Source of the DNA: Annona cherimola
Taxonomy: Eukaryota > Streptophyta > Magnoliopsida > Magnoliales > Annonaceae
Direction of reading: 5' to 3'
Assembly (NCBI GenBank): GCA_030490835.1
Contig: CM059973.1
Location: 55,060,008-55,124,007, forward strand
Length of the DNA: 64,000 bases
Below, piece after piece: positions 23,737 to 36,034 of the stretch. The notes under the pieces were generated by a model that saw only the letters and a list, made by a program, of their open reading frames with translations, was not told the origin of the DNA and did not search any database. A program made the position numbers and the translations under genes. How positions within the stretch are numbered: position 1 is the stretch's first letter; the number at the start of each line of letters is the position of its first letter.

Positions 23737-24657
23737 CGTTGCACCCCCAACCCGAGGCATCACAATCCTGAGCCTTACTCCGGGATCGTTTTTGATTGGT
23801 AAACGTGACACGGGATTGTTGCTCGGTTTACGCGGAAGAATTTTTGCATATATTTCGTTTAGCGAAATTTTTTTCCTCAAAACTCCTTAGGAATAGAATT
23901 TCCAAGACTTGTTTTCAAATATCATTTTGTAGAAGAGTCGAAACTCTCCCATCATAAAATGCTTTTGAAATAGCATTTCTAAGAACTTGCTTATAATGAA
24001 ACCATCCTAAAACATGTCAATAGTAAAGAATAAAATGATACTTTCAAGCTCGAGCTTGCTTACTCTGTAAGAACTTCTAAAATCATCAATATAAATACTT
24101 GAAACAAAATCAACATTTATGAAAGTTTGCTTGCTTATCTTGTAAGCAATCTTGAAAACATCTTGATAAAGCAAGTTCATATCATTTTAATATTTTCCAA
24201 TAAAATAACATGTTGGAAAGTTTCGCTTGCTTACCTTGTAAGCAATCTTGAAATCATCTTGATCAAGCAAGTTCATATCATCTTAATATTTTCCAATAAA
24301 GTAACATTTTGGAAATGCTTAATAGAGCATCATTATAAAGCATTTTCAATCATATCAATATTTGGGATGAAATCAATATTTTCAAAAGGTTGCTTGCGTA
24401 CCTATGGCGATCAACTCACACCTTTGGTCTTTTCCTTGTCTTTTCCTAGACAAGTGAAAATAATCATCTTATATACATATATAGCTTTGTATGTCTGCAT
24501 GCCTTGGTTTTTATTAACTCATTCCCAACCCTTTTTATCAACTCATTTTATATGTGACTCTTAATATTACAACTGTATTCTATTTTTTCTTAGAGATGAA
24601 CACTCTCATCTCTTGAAGTCACATATATTCATTAAACTTAAAATCCTGGGTTTCACA
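23737..24657 (-). repeat. 5' LTR of the Tekay-like Gypsy element
   Basis: About 921 bp, aligned with 20,347-21,269. Subrepeats recur 96 bp apart at 24,129 and 24,225. The inner boundary base pair is mutated (CG instead of TG). Confidence 0.9.
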
Positions 24658-25510
24658 AATTTTCCTATAATATTAAAAGCTTATACTATCAAAGACTACT
24701 GCTCCCACTTTGGGAGACTAATGCTCCTACAAAAATGAGGATGACACGTCGTTTGAACCCTCATTAAGATGTTACCTGTGATCGTCTGTACTAACCAAGC
24801 TAAGCTCAATCATACTATACTTGAATTTTAATAGGGTCCTTTGGATACCCTAAATAGGGCAAAGTTGGTTCCATGGATTTTACTCATAGGGTCATTTCAG
24901 TTCTCTAAATAAAATACATGTTCGGCTTCGAGTACGGTTGGTTCCAAGGCTCGTTACTTGAAACTAACCATGATTAATATTTTTAATATTAGTTTTATTA
25001 TATCATATATATAATATTACAATATTATGCATCTACTACCTGTTAACCCTAGCCCGCATGCCCCTTTTCCTCTCCCGCCACGAGTTCTCTTCCCCAAACG
25101 CTAGCTGGTGCCATTGGTTGAGCCTCTCCTCCCTTTCACTCCATCGTTCTTCCTGTTTTTCCTTTCCTTCTAATGACCCTATAAAAGCTTATTTCTTATC
25201 GCTCAGATTTCAACTCTCTCCTTATTAGTGTCACCACCCCTTTCATCTCCGCCTTTGCTAAACCCTAGTAGTTGTGAAGCCTATGATTTCCTCTTCTTTA
25301 TCAAAAAGTATAACCACTGCATGCCTCTGCCTTATCCTCTAACTTGTGCAATCTCACCTCTCTTTCTCAATCACTCTTACTCTCCCCTTCGGTCCCTCTC
25401 TTCTCCCCTCTTGATTTCGGATTGCCCATTGCATAAACACTAGTAGCTGTGCTTATGTCACCACACCTCTCTTTCACAATTGGCTGCTCTGACTCTCTTT
25501 TGTGGCATTG

Positions 25511-25548
<38 letters not shown>

Positions 25549-26046
25549 TCCTCTCAACCAACCCGCATCCAATAGCTCCATGACTCCATCAAGATTTCTT
25601 CTCTTTGCAATTTCTTTCCCATCCCACTGTCGAACTCTTCTACTCGACATCTCATCTGCCAATCCCCAAAAGATCCTAGCAATGACACTGAGATCCCTAC
25701 CTCTTCAATTGTTTGCTTCAAGTTGATGGTAAGATTCGTTTTTCCCCTTTTTTAATTTTCGATGTAAATTAGATGTCATCCAATTGTTGAAATATTGTTC
25801 TTAAGATTTCTACAAATAGACAAATTTGTGGTAAATAACTAGTAGCTTCCTATTTTTGAAGAATTTGTAAATAAAATTTTTAGAACTGGTTTGGAACTAA
25901 AATTGAAACCAACCCACCCTTGAAAACATAGGGTGGGGTATGCCAAAAATTGACCTAACCTAAAATAAGATAGGGTAGAATTTTTTAAAAATAGGATAAA
26001 GGTAGGGTCAACCCCTATCTGAACCTACTCGAACCCAGTTACACCC
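24658..26046 (+). other. Gene-5'-end-like stretch between hAT-like fragments
   Basis: 24,830-24,985 and 25,880-26,046 carry GGTTCC/AACCAACC-rich DNA of the kind found in hAT-type MITEs; the right piece ends CCCAGTTACACCCC. Between them a different sequence has CTATAAAAG (25179-25187), an AAACCCTAG telo-box-like motif (about 25,260), pyrimidine-rich leader-like DNA, a (CT)n run and GATGGTAAGATT (about 25,727), which would serve as a splice donor. The frames at 25228-25443 and 25502-25726 are Ser/Leu/Pro-rich low complexity and match no family I know. It could be a captured promoter and first exon, or chance. I claim no gene. Confidence 0.35.
25513..25542. repeat. (CT)n microsatellite
   Basis: About 15 CT units within a wider pyrimidine-rich stretch. 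Confidence 0.95.
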
Positions 26047-27279
26047 CATAAATGTAGCCCACTTTCATATTACCAATCACATTATGTAGCATCATTTATT
26101 TTATCACACGACAAAAATATTTCAATAAAAATCTAGGGTGGGTCGTATAGACTTACTTAACTATGCATAATTATGTGTAAATGATAAAAGTATTTGATCT
26201 ATCTATAAATTGATTAAAATATTATAATCACTCATGGGATCATTCATTTACATATATAAAAAGAATATTTTAAATAATGTTGATTTAATAATTTTTGTTC
26301 AAGTTTATTCCTCATAAATTGGATGATTTAATGATCAAAACATTGGTTTAATTATAATTTTATTAGTTTAAATTATTAAATTTACTTTTTTTAGTACAAG
26401 ATACTCATAATTGGCCGTTGTGCATGAATTCAAGTAATGTGGGGCGTGCAAGGCAGAAAATCAGCAAAAATCGAAATAATAAGCCACCCATTAGAGTGCG
26501 ACATAGCCCAAGTCGTGTTCAACACTAAAGATGCACAGTTCACCTCTTTTGCTCTACTAGGCCACCCATTTTTCATAATTTTAGAGTCACCTCTATATAA
26601 ACACTTGCTAAATTCAAGCTAAGGCAGATTTTGATATCTTTTTGAGCAAGGATTAAAAACTAAGGTTGAGAGAGCATAGAGCTAAGGGGAGGAGCAAATG
26701 ATCAAGTTGGAAAGAGCAGTTGAACACATCATTAGAGGACTCCGATCAATAAACTCTTTTTCTATTTTTCCTTGATTCCGATTGTCTTGTTTTGATGGAT
26801 AATTCTAATAAGCTTGTCTTATTGTTTGGATTCATTAAAAATATGTCTAGCTAAACCTGTAATCTAGAGTTTATGATATAGTATGTGATACTATACATGG
26901 ATGACTAGTTTCTGTTATGTTTATGAATGATGTTATATATTAGTTTATATTTTATGGCTTTATTACTTGCTTAGATATGGGCCCACACTTTGGCATGAGT
27001 TCATATATTAGGTGACAGAACGAAGAGGTGAAAATTTAATATACGATAGTCAAGGTATTAAACCTGAAAGTCTGGACTATGAGAATCGACGAGACAACTT
27101 TGAGAAATCCTATGAACTGCTACGGAACATAATGAATTTTAATTGACTTAATCTCATCAAAATAAGTTGTAAAGAAGATTAGGTTACGTCTTGCATACGT
27201 CAAGAGAGGATGTACAATGAGATTAGAGTTTGCTCTCCTTTAATACACATTAGCCGAATTAAACAAATAAACTAATTAT
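26047..27279 (+). repeat. Old Athila/Tat-like Gypsy LTR, left part
   Basis: 26,990-27,270 matches the reverse complement of the minus-strand Gypsy LTR at about 36,300-36,560 (GGTGAAAAT-TAATAT, ATGAATTTTAATTGACTTAA, TCTCCTTTAATA). A TATA-like CTATATAAAC lies at 26593-26602. The LTR resumes at 29,844 after a solo-LTR insertion. The left end is not resolved and may lie anywhere between about 25.8 and 26.4 kb. Confidence 0.65.
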
Positions 27280-29843
27280 TGATAATTCTCAAAATTTTCA
27301 TTTAATTTCATATAAAATTCACACCATTAAATGTTAAAATATTAATTAAGTACATTTTTTAAGAGAAATTTCGTGAAAATTATATTTTTCATAGAATCTT
27401 TAATTTTGCTACAAAATGGGTCATTTTGCAATATTTTTTAGAAAATATAAAATTATAAAGATAATTACATATGCTAATAGGAATTGAATAAGCTATAAAT
27501 TTAACTTCGAAATATGTATTAGCTTATTAATACAATTTGGGTAAATTTTATAGAATGGTTTAATTGGGTAAATCACACATATATAATTGCAATTATATGA
27601 TAAAGTAGATCATTGTATAATTTTTAAATAAAATTATTTTACTAGAAAAATTACATTAAGAAGATTTATTATATTATTAAAACTATTTGGCCAGAAACTA
27701 ATGTTTAAATTCACATTTAAATGTATTGTGGGCACACCAAATATTCATGCACCGCCGGAGCACCTATTACAGTGCTCCATCACCCCCAAGTCGTCCATCA
27801 ATGGCTACCGGCAGCGGTCTTCCTCCTAACCAGCAATCTAAAAGTCGGAAACCCGAACCCAAGCAGCTCCGGCCTTCATCATTTCCACACGGCAACAAGA
27901 CAGGCCCTTTTTCAAGCCTTTGAAAAATTGGCAATTGTCGCACCTGCTCGCGACTAGTCGTTTTCTCCGGCCATGGCGTCCAGTTTTCCCCTCTTCTTCT
28001 CCGAATCCATCCGTCAGCAGCAACACAGAGCTTGTCAACCCTTCTCAACTACAACGAGCAGCAGCTATCTCCATTAAAAATCAAGCAGCTGCCCCTGAAA
28101 TCCAACTTGACCATGTCTGATTCGAGACAACAAAAAACCCACTGCTGCATCTTCCATCATCGGCCAGCATCTCTGTTCCCGTAGAATCGGCAACCATGAA
28201 AATCTTCAACCGCAAATCATCCAAGCAGCTATGAAACCCACCTTCTAGCCTGAAACCGAAAGAACTAGCTTCTCTCGAAAATCCCAAGTATCCCTTTCCT
28301 TCCCTATTTCAGTCGGCTCCTTTCTCACCACCGAATTGCCCAACCCTAATCACGGCAGCTTCCATCCCACACACGAACAGCAGCATCTCACCGACCAAGC
28401 CATCCGAGCAGTATAAATTACCGCCCATTGTAGCTCCGCAAACCAATTCGCCCCTTTCAAGCTTTCGAACCTCCTATGAGGCATCTGATATTTTCCCCAT
28501 TCCAAATTAAATAACTGACCACCGATTATAACGCTCCTGCTCCTTTTATTTCCATTGCCGACCAACTGATTCACTGGCTCCTTCATCTCCTTCGAGCCCA
28601 CTGTAAACCATTCTCTTTTGCACTTTTTGAGTAAGAACCTGCTGCCATTACAACAATCCGATGCCAACCATGAATCAAAATTTCAACCCTCCTCTGTTTT
28701 CGATGGGAAGAAAACCCATCCCCTTTTCATCGCCCACCTCCATCAATTTCGATAGTAAGCTTCCCATCAACAGACGACATCAACAGCCACCACCTCTTCT
28801 CTGCTTCACCACTAGCAACCATGATTCATGCTCCGTCCCTATCTCCAGCAACAGCGAATTTCAAAAGAAAAAACCAACCCGCAGTCGACTATGGTATCTT
28901 CCAAGCAGGCAGATGAACCCATTCACGGCAGTAAATTCCCAGCCAGCCGTCCGCACAACCCAAATAAATGACCGACAGCCATGGAAGCTGTAGCACTCCA
29001 TCGATTTCAGCCAAGCAACGAGTTGAGTAGTCCACGCAATGTGCAGACACAAACGAAAGCGGTCGAAGGCAAAAGTAGGAAATCCCACATCAGATTCCAC
29101 TTTGGAGGAAGGGTCCCCCACACATCTATAAAAGGAGGGTCCCTCCACTCATACAAAAAAAAACAACCAATTCTCTCCCTTGGGTGGGACCCTTCTTGTG
29201 GGACCCCTAGCAAGGAGGCGGGGCCAAGCAATAAAATTCCCATTAAGTGGAGATTTGCTATTCATATTTGGGTGATGTAAATTTTATTTTCTGCTTTATA
29301 GTTGTTAATGTTTTATAGTTGTTAATTTTTAATTCCTAGGTTAAATTTACTGCTTTATTTTTTGCTTTTTAATTTTTAGATTAAATTTAATATAATTTTC
29401 TTTCCTGCTTTAATAGTTGAATTTCATAGTTTTTAATTATTTTCTTATAATAGTTTTAATTAAGTTGTTAGTTAATTATAATTTCTTTCTCTTTAGCTTC
29501 TTGTCTCCCTTTCTTTTTCTCCAACTCTTCTAATCTTTTCTCTCTTCTTTCTCTCTCTCTAATTTCTTTCCCTCTCTCTCTCTACTTTCTTCTCTTTTCT
29601 CTTTTCTTCTCTCTCCTCTTTCTTATCTCTCTATTCCCCTCTCTCTCTAATTTCTCTCTCTCTTCTTTATACCCTCTCTCTCTTTAAAACAATTCAAAAC
29701 CACATCGCCTCTCTGTGGATTCGACCCGACTCACTGTTATTCTACACTATCACCCACATGGTGGTAGCTTTAATGTATTTCGGTTAATTTTAATTAAACT
29801 GGTGATCATAGTGCTCTTAACGACAAGCATTTGGTACGCATCA
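27280..29843 (+). mobile_element. Solo LTR of a Gypsy-type element, 2,564 bp
   Basis: Starts TGATAATTCTC and ends TACGCATCA, with a perfect 5-bp TSD ATTAT (27275-27279 and 29844-29848). Its removal rejoins the two halves of the old Gypsy LTR. The U3 is GC-richer (about 27.7-29.2 kb), with a TATA box CTATAAAAGG at 29126-29135. A 190-bp pyrimidine tract and CTGTGGATTCGACCC, common in U5 of Athila/Tat-like LTRs, follow. No internal domain is present, so it arose by LTR-LTR recombination. The clade is inferred. The many short frames inside are not genes. Confidence 0.85.
29498..29690. repeat. Long pyrimidine (CT-rich) tract
   Basis: About 190 bp almost free of purines on the plus strand, downstream of the solo-LTR TATA box, where the transcript leader (R/U5) should lie. 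Confidence 0.9.
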
Positions 29844-30094
29844 ATTATCTATCGTAGAACATCACATGTGAAACCATAAATCCTAGAATTCTCATCTATT
29901 AATCTTTAATTCTTATCAACCGTCTTAAAATTCATTATTCTCTTTATTCTTCTCTTTTAATTTCATCTCTCTCATATTCGATCTAAAGTATTTAAATCAC
30001 GAAGTCTAAAGTTCCTAAATTCCCTGTGGAATCAATCTTTTAAATACTATAGTCTACTACCTGAGCACTTATGAAGAGACATGAGTAAGTATTT
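29844..30094 (+). repeat. Old Gypsy LTR, right part (U5)
   Basis: Matches the U5 of the minus-strand Gypsy LTR (CATCACATGTGAAA-C, TACTATAGTCTA) and reaches the PBS. It completes the LTR begun near 26 kb. Confidence 0.75.
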
Positions 30095-30112
30095 TGGTGC
30101 CATTGGTGAAGA
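30095..30112 (+). other. Decayed Asp-tRNA-type primer-binding site
   Basis: TGGTGCCATTGGTGAAGA, compared with TGGCGCCGTTGCCGGGGA complementary to tRNA-Asp and used by Athila/Tat-like Gypsy elements. Its position just after U5 supports it. Confidence 0.65.
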
Positions 30113-30239
30113 ATTCGATGTTAACAAAGAACTTCTTGTTTAGATACTTTTGAAATTTTCTCTTTCTCTTCTATTTTCTTTTTCCATTGGATTCTCTCTA
30201 TCTGAACTTGCTCCCAGTGCATGGACTTTATATTCTATT

Positions 30240-33175
30240 TATTTATAGCGTATGCACCATCCTACTCGAAGTTTTACAAATAAGTAGCTAAAAAACTCTT
30301 TAATGTAGAACCTGAAATTAAGCAAACTTTTGGGAGAAAAGTTTGAGAGTACCGGCAATAACAATCTTCTTAAGAGCAAAATTTTGGTGAGCGAAAAACT
30401 ATGGCGGATCGACAGAACCAAGATTAACAACAAGAGCATATAAAGATCAAGCAAAAAGCAACAACCAGCTATGGAGGTTAACATTGAGAGATTGGAACCG
30501 GCCAAACTCTTAAGTTTTGCAATTGTACATCGTTGAACCTACTGTTAGAGGAAGAAAATTCAAACTCAAGCCAAGGCTTATATAGATGGTTCAACAAGCC
30601 TAGTTTGTAGGACTCTACTATGAAAATCATAATGTGCAAGTAACCAAATTCTTGCAACTCGATAATACAATCAAAGTGTAAGGCGTCTCAACGATGCAAT
30701 CGTCTCTAGCTCTTCTCTTTCTCTTTATGTGATAGAGTGAATGAGTAATTTTTCTCTTTGTCGCCTGACTCCTTCATCATGTAGGATCAACCTTCTTGGA
30801 GAAATATTTTCCACCTACCAAAAGCAAGAGAATTAAGGATCAACCAATTTATTCAGAAAGATGGTGAATTTCTTTATGAAGCATAGGAGCGAACGAATGA
30901 TTTGTAACGCCAATGTCTCCATCATGGTATTTCATGGGGGCTATAATTTAGAACTTCTATAATGGCCTCAATTAAGCAACACGCAATGCAATAAACTCAA
31001 TAGTTGATAAACGATTCAAGAGGCTAATTAACGCTGAGGCCCTCAAATTACTAAATTATGTGGCTCTTTACGATTTCCAGTATGGTGATATTCGCAATTC
31101 TTCATGATGGGAAGGATCGCATGATAATAAAGCTATCAACTTTCTAGCACAGCGAGTTAACCAATTATGGCGACAATAAAGACCAAAAAGTACACACAAT
31201 GTTGCGAGCTTATCAACTCACATCTCTTATGAGCTTTGTGGTGCTTTTCACTACACTATGGAGTGTAATTTCTATGTTTAGGAACCTCCACCAAGCATAT
31301 GAATGTGGTAAAACATTCTTATGCCTCTAACATTTATGAAAATCTATACTCAAATACTTATAACTTTGGATGACGAATCCACTCAAATTTTTTATGATCT
31401 AATTAACAACCTACATTTCAAAACTTTGCTCAAACAAATAGACCACTTGGCTTCTAGCAGAAGAACCCAAACCCTCCTCCCTACCAAAATCAACTTGTTT
31501 TGACTACACTAACAAAAATAAATAAATATTGAAGCTCTCTTCTTGGAAAATCTTATCTTTTCACATAAGAAAACTGAGGAACCGATGGCACAATAACTTC
31601 AAACTTAAGGATAAACAATAGAATAGTTGGCAACAAAATTTGAGCAATTACAGAGCCACACTAAAATGCTCAAGAATCAAATTCCTCAACAAACATCTTG
31701 TTCCTTGTATAGAAATCAGGGAATACTCCCGAGTTAACCTGAAGTCAACCTAAGAGAGAAAATGAATGCAATTACTTTCCAAAGTAGGAATTAGCTTGAG
31801 CCAATTCAAGCAAAAGAAAAAGAAGATAACAACAAACTTGACTAAGAATAGAAGCAATGCAAGGAGCTTAATAAGAGGCAAAACTTGAGGTGAAGAAGCC
31901 TCCACCATACCAGCTGCCTTTGCCCATTCCACAGAGACAAAGATAAGCTAAACTACAGAAGCAATTCGAGAAATACATCTCAACACTAAAGAACTATGTC
32001 ATTCACCAACATATTATCTCAAGTATTGACATATACTAAGCTCTTGAAGAAGATCCTGTCTAACAAGTGTAGACACGAGGAGCATGGAACTGTGACACTC
32101 ACTGAGGAGTGTAGCGCTATTCTACAAAATAAGTTTTCAAAAAAAACTCAAGGACCTAGACCACTCAATCACACATAGGGGTGTTGATGGTTATGGTCAA
32201 CCCGCTCATCCAACTCGTTTATAAAATGGGTTTGGATTGAGATTTTTGAATAAATGGGTTATGATCTGTCAACTTGCTTAACCATTTAATTAAATAAATG
32301 GATTAGGGTTGAAATTTAATAACCTGTCAACCCATTTAGTAATTGTTTAAACCATATAACCTGTTCACCCATTCAATCCGTTCAACCCATTTAACTCGTT
32401 TAACTCATTATAGTCTTATATAAAAATGTAAATCCCTTGGTTTTTTTTCTCTTGAAGTCTTCTTCATTTTTCGGCTGCTACACCAATTTCGTTTTTCTAT
32501 TATTACCCTATGTCCATTTTTCTTGTGACAAAAACACTCTCTTGTCTCTCACTACAAGATCACCGTCTACTAAAGTCTAGGCCTTCAAATCGTCTGTTAT
32601 ACAACCCGTTAATAACCTGTCAACCTGTTTATTAAATGGGTTTAAATGAGTTAAGGTCAAAAATTTCTAAATGGTTTAATAAACGGATTAGGATTGAAAT
32701 AGTTAGGATTATAATTAAGCTCCAACCCATCTAATCCGATCCGTTAACACCCCTAGTCACACATGTTATGAGCATACTCAAGGACGTACCAATGAAGGTC
32801 GAGAAGCAATTAATCCCAGTTGATATTGTTGTGCTTAATATGGAGGACCATCAAATCACAATCATATTAGGTAGGTTATTCTTGGCCATAGTTGGAGCAA
32901 TCATTAATGTAAAGAACAGACGCTTTCCTTGTCAATTAGAGAAGAAAACGTGGAATTCCATCTCTTTGCAGCCATGAAATATCCCTCCTTTGATAACTCT
33001 TGTTTGCAGCTTGACATGATCGAAGAAGCATTAACTGAAAGACCAGAAATTAGCTCTACAAAAATGTGTATAACCAAAGGAGAAATTATTGAGATTTTGA
33101 ATCAAGAAGTTGTTGCACTATCTAAATGCAGAAAATCAAAATTTCCTCAAGAATTAAAATATGAAGAATAGCATA
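30240..33175 (+). pseudogene. Athila/Tat-like Gypsy gag and protease remnant
   Basis: Degenerate plus-strand coding region. Near 30,250-30,350 an EPEIKQTFG phrase resembles the start of this family's gag. 30,790-30,950 reads like the capsid segment (FLYEA, then HHGI). 31,990-32,175 (LTYTKLLKKILSNK, TLTEECSAILQNK) and 32,768-32,900 (VDIVVLNMED, IILGRLFL) match the better copy at 59,705-60,343, which identifies the protease region. Many stops and frameshifts. A hAT MITE interrupts the protease at 32,176. No RT or integrase follows before the 3' motif, so this was a gag-protease derivative or has lost pol. Confidence 0.72.
32176..32755. mobile_element. hAT-type MITE, 580 bp
   Basis: Ends TAGGGGTGTTGATGG and, in reverse complement, TAGGGGTGTTAACGG. 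An 8-bp TSD ATCACACA/GTCACACA (32168-32175 and 32756-32763) has one mismatch. An 8-bp TSD and TAGGGGTG ends are hAT hallmarks. The interior is AT-rich with repeated AACCCATTTA-like phrases and no coding frame. It sits in a Gypsy protease remnant. Confidence 0.88.
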
Positions 33176-34339
33176 GCCAAGATAACAAAATAGTAACAAA
33201 TGCTTCTCCTTCTTATTCGAATCTTAAAATTGATTACTGTAGTTTATTGATAGAAAACATTTACTACAAATTTGGAGATTAGTTCAAAAGACAAAGAGTG
33301 CATGCAATTCTAGAGGCAAGCAAAAGAAACAAATCGATACAAAAGCTAGAGTTGGCTCATTCATGGGATATATTTGCAATCAACTTGGGGACTATAAACT
33401 AAACGCTGCTTGAGAGACAGCCCAAAGTTTGTGTTAAAGAAGTATTAGTTTATTTTATTGCTTTTGTTTTGTTTTTTTTAAGAATTTTGATACTTGTTGA
33501 TATGGAGTCTTCATGGTTATTTTGTAGCTCAAAAAAGATTGAAATTCAAGAGCTCAACACTTTGATAGGGAAGTTGACAATTTACACTCATTGAAAACAC
33601 TTAATTCTTGTGTTGAAATGCATTTGTGGTTGATATTTGGTTATGAAGCCAATAACTTATCGTAGACATTAAGGACAATGTCAAATTTAAGTGTGGGGGT
33701 GTTAAATTTTAATCAATTTTACATTGATATATTGACAAATGTTGAAACTTGACCCTATATTGAACTTGTTGTGAATCTTAGAGCAAACCATAAACTGGAC
33801 TCGAAGTTTATCAAGTAATGGAAAACAAAAGGTGAAAATTTGAAATTATTTTGCTAATCTCAATAGGGGTAAACAACAGTCATGCTCTCACAGATAAGCT
33901 CATCAGAAATATGAATGCCTTAATCATGTCTATAAATAGGTCAAGTTGACTTTTAGTTTTGAAAATCCTTTAACCAGAATAAGATTTTCATGCATATGGG
34001 AAAAACTACCTTTTCTAATAACTTATTTATGTATTAAAAATAACATCTGATAAATTATAGAAGATTACTCTGACTTTGAACCAAAAAAATCCAAGTATTT
34101 TCAACAAGTACATGTTCAAAACAAATTTAACGTCTCACTAGGGCTCAGTTATTTGCCTAATTCAAAGATTTTGAAATTCCAAATATAGTTTTCTTATATA
34201 GGCCTCACAAGAGTTCAAAGTGGGATCTTAATAAGTTTAGTACCAAGATTTGTGCAAGAATTAGCAAGAAATTTTTCAAAATATGTCAAAAATTGAGTAT
34301 AATGTTCAACTAATGTAATCGAGGTAGTGAAAGAAATAA
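33176..34339. other. 3' untranslated DNA of converging Gypsy remnants
   Basis: 33,665-33,710 reads GGACAATGTCAAATTTAAG then TGTGGGGGTG, a phrase found just past the pol end in Athila/Tat-like elements. It ends the plus-strand element. The rest is AT-rich with no gene. The junction with the minus-strand remnant lies somewhere near 33.9-34.3 kb. Confidence 0.55.
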
Positions 34340-34866
34340 TTAAAGAAAATAATATAATACATTCACCCCTACATTTGAAACTGACATTGTCCTCAATGTA
34401 AATATTCAATCAAAAAGATATATCAAAATTAGGCAAGAGTATGAGATGTTAACTTGCCCATTTTGGTGAGTTGAGCCGAATCTTCATCCCATGTTTCTTC
34501 CTGTACATGTAAGTTCTGTGAAGTAACCAATAAAGCTCCAAATTAAAAATATCAAAATTCTAAAATAAAAAAAAACTAAAAGAAAAGAAAAACTCCCCTG
34601 AAAGAAAGAGAGATAGGCTCAGGTTGCCTCCCTAAAAGTGCTTGGTTTAACGTCTTCAACCAAACTTATTGAAATTACATCAACTAACACTTATTCTCTC
34701 AAATACAATTTCGTGTAGCTCTCTTTCTCTCTCTCTCTCTAATTTCTCTTGAGTTGTATCCTGCACACTTATGAAACTTGGACTATCACAGACGTAATAT
34801 CCAATGACTTCTTATACAGCATCATCTTGTCATGGTGTCCTACCAAATCATAGGTGTTGTTATTGT

Positions 34867-35500
34867 TTAAAAGGAGGTCCAAATAAAATGAGAGATAATT
34901 TTTTCTAAAGTTATCATTATCATATCCGTCTCTTTAGGAACTTCGCATTGCTCAGCAGCTCTTTGTGGAGAAATAAATGATGGCTTGTGTAGCTTGAATG
35001 ACACGAATGACTCCTCTATCCTTTTTTCTTTTAATGGGCTTGTTGCTTTAATTTTCTCAGTGCTTTTATCTTGAAATTTTTCAAGATTTAATTGATTTTG
35101 AATCTGCTCTTTATTGTCGTCCTGCACCTCACCCTCCATCTAATTCTGATCACTTAGAATGACTTCTTGATACGTCTAGTTTTGAGTCTGCTTTTTTTCA
35201 TCTGCATGCATCTCATCCTCAACTTGATGCACATTACTTGACATGATTTCACAATAATACTTATAAAAAATCATAGAGTCTGTGCATGGTTGACTAGGAG
35301 GCTCGTCAAAGTTCTCATTAGATAATTGGCTTGTTGTGCAACTTGTTCTCTTAAAATCAAAAGACCCTCGTTTAGATGATCAAATCTTTGATTCATTGTA
35401 ATAACATGTTTTAACAGGGATTCTTCAAGCTATGGTGAAATTATTAGTTGATGTGGAATGGGTGAAGAAAAATTTTCTAACTTATTTTCAAAATGTAAGT
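34867..35500 (-). pseudogene. Gag-like remnant of the minus Gypsy element
   Basis: 34867-35139 is an open stretch rich in Glu, Lys and Gln. Upstream (35,290-35,440) an alternate frame reads MNQRFDHLNEGLLILREQ, a coiled-coil-like piece of the sort found between capsid and protease in this family. There is no zinc knuckle and no protease motif. Assignment rests mainly on position between PBS and 3' motif. Confidence 0.45.
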
Positions 35501-36013
35501 CATATTGTTAATGCTGAAAGCAGTTCTATTTAGATGTAAAGGTATGTTTGTCAGACCAAGAAAAGTTTGAACGTGTAGGCCTATCATGATTCCAAGTATT
35601 TGAGAAAGGATAAGATGATGGTTGTTAAACTTATAATAATTTTGCTGCTCATGTACCTAGTCTTGTTGGTATAGTGTATTTATCATTGAAGTCTCCTCTC
35701 TATATAAATTTTTCCTATGTTTTCTCATAATCAACAACATATCTAACTTTCTCAGCAACAATTCAATCCAGTTCATCCCATCATTATGAAAAGATTGACC
35801 ACTCATTCTATTATCATACTAATGATTATAGTATGACATCAAATAACTTTTAGAATAGAAAATTTATCTACAAAAAAAATATACAAAGAAAGAAAAAATA
35901 GAAGAAGAAAGAAAAAGAAAGAGAAGACAATTATCTAGAAAGAGAATATACAAGGAGAGAATAGAAAAAGATAAGAAAAGTGTTTAAATATAAAGTCCTA
36001 AATAACACCGAAT

Positions 36014-36031
36014 TTCCCGGCAACAGCGTCA
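36014..36031 (-). other. Asp-tRNA-type primer-binding site
   Basis: Minus strand TGACGCTGTTGCCGGGAA, with a few transitions from the TGGCGCCGTTGCCGGGGA consensus. It lies next to the LTR end. Confidence 0.75.
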
Positions 36032-36034
36032 AAA

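Larger units (their letters stand above)
20347..24657 (-). mobile_element. Ty3/Gypsy retrotransposon, deletion derivative (Tekay/Del-like)
   Basis: Two LTRs of about 922 bp flank 2.47 kb of interior. A perfect 5-bp TSD AATTT (20342-20346 and 24658-24662) shows it is one insertion. On the minus strand the order is 5' LTR, initiator-Met-type PBS, gag pieces, start of protease, PPT, 3' LTR. RT, RNase H and integrase are absent, so it cannot move by itself. The knuckles, the ALTHDES phrase before protease, and a GGTTTCGGGATGAAACC repeat before the PPT are typical of chromovirus-like plant Gypsy elements; the clade is inferred. The LTRs differ at many sites, so the insertion is not recent. Confidence 0.9.

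Noticed and set aside
27721..29280. GC-richer block with many 60-110-codon frames, first read as a host gene
   Set aside because: TSD-bounded TG...CA ends show it is the U3 of a solo LTR. Frames on both strands have no domain.
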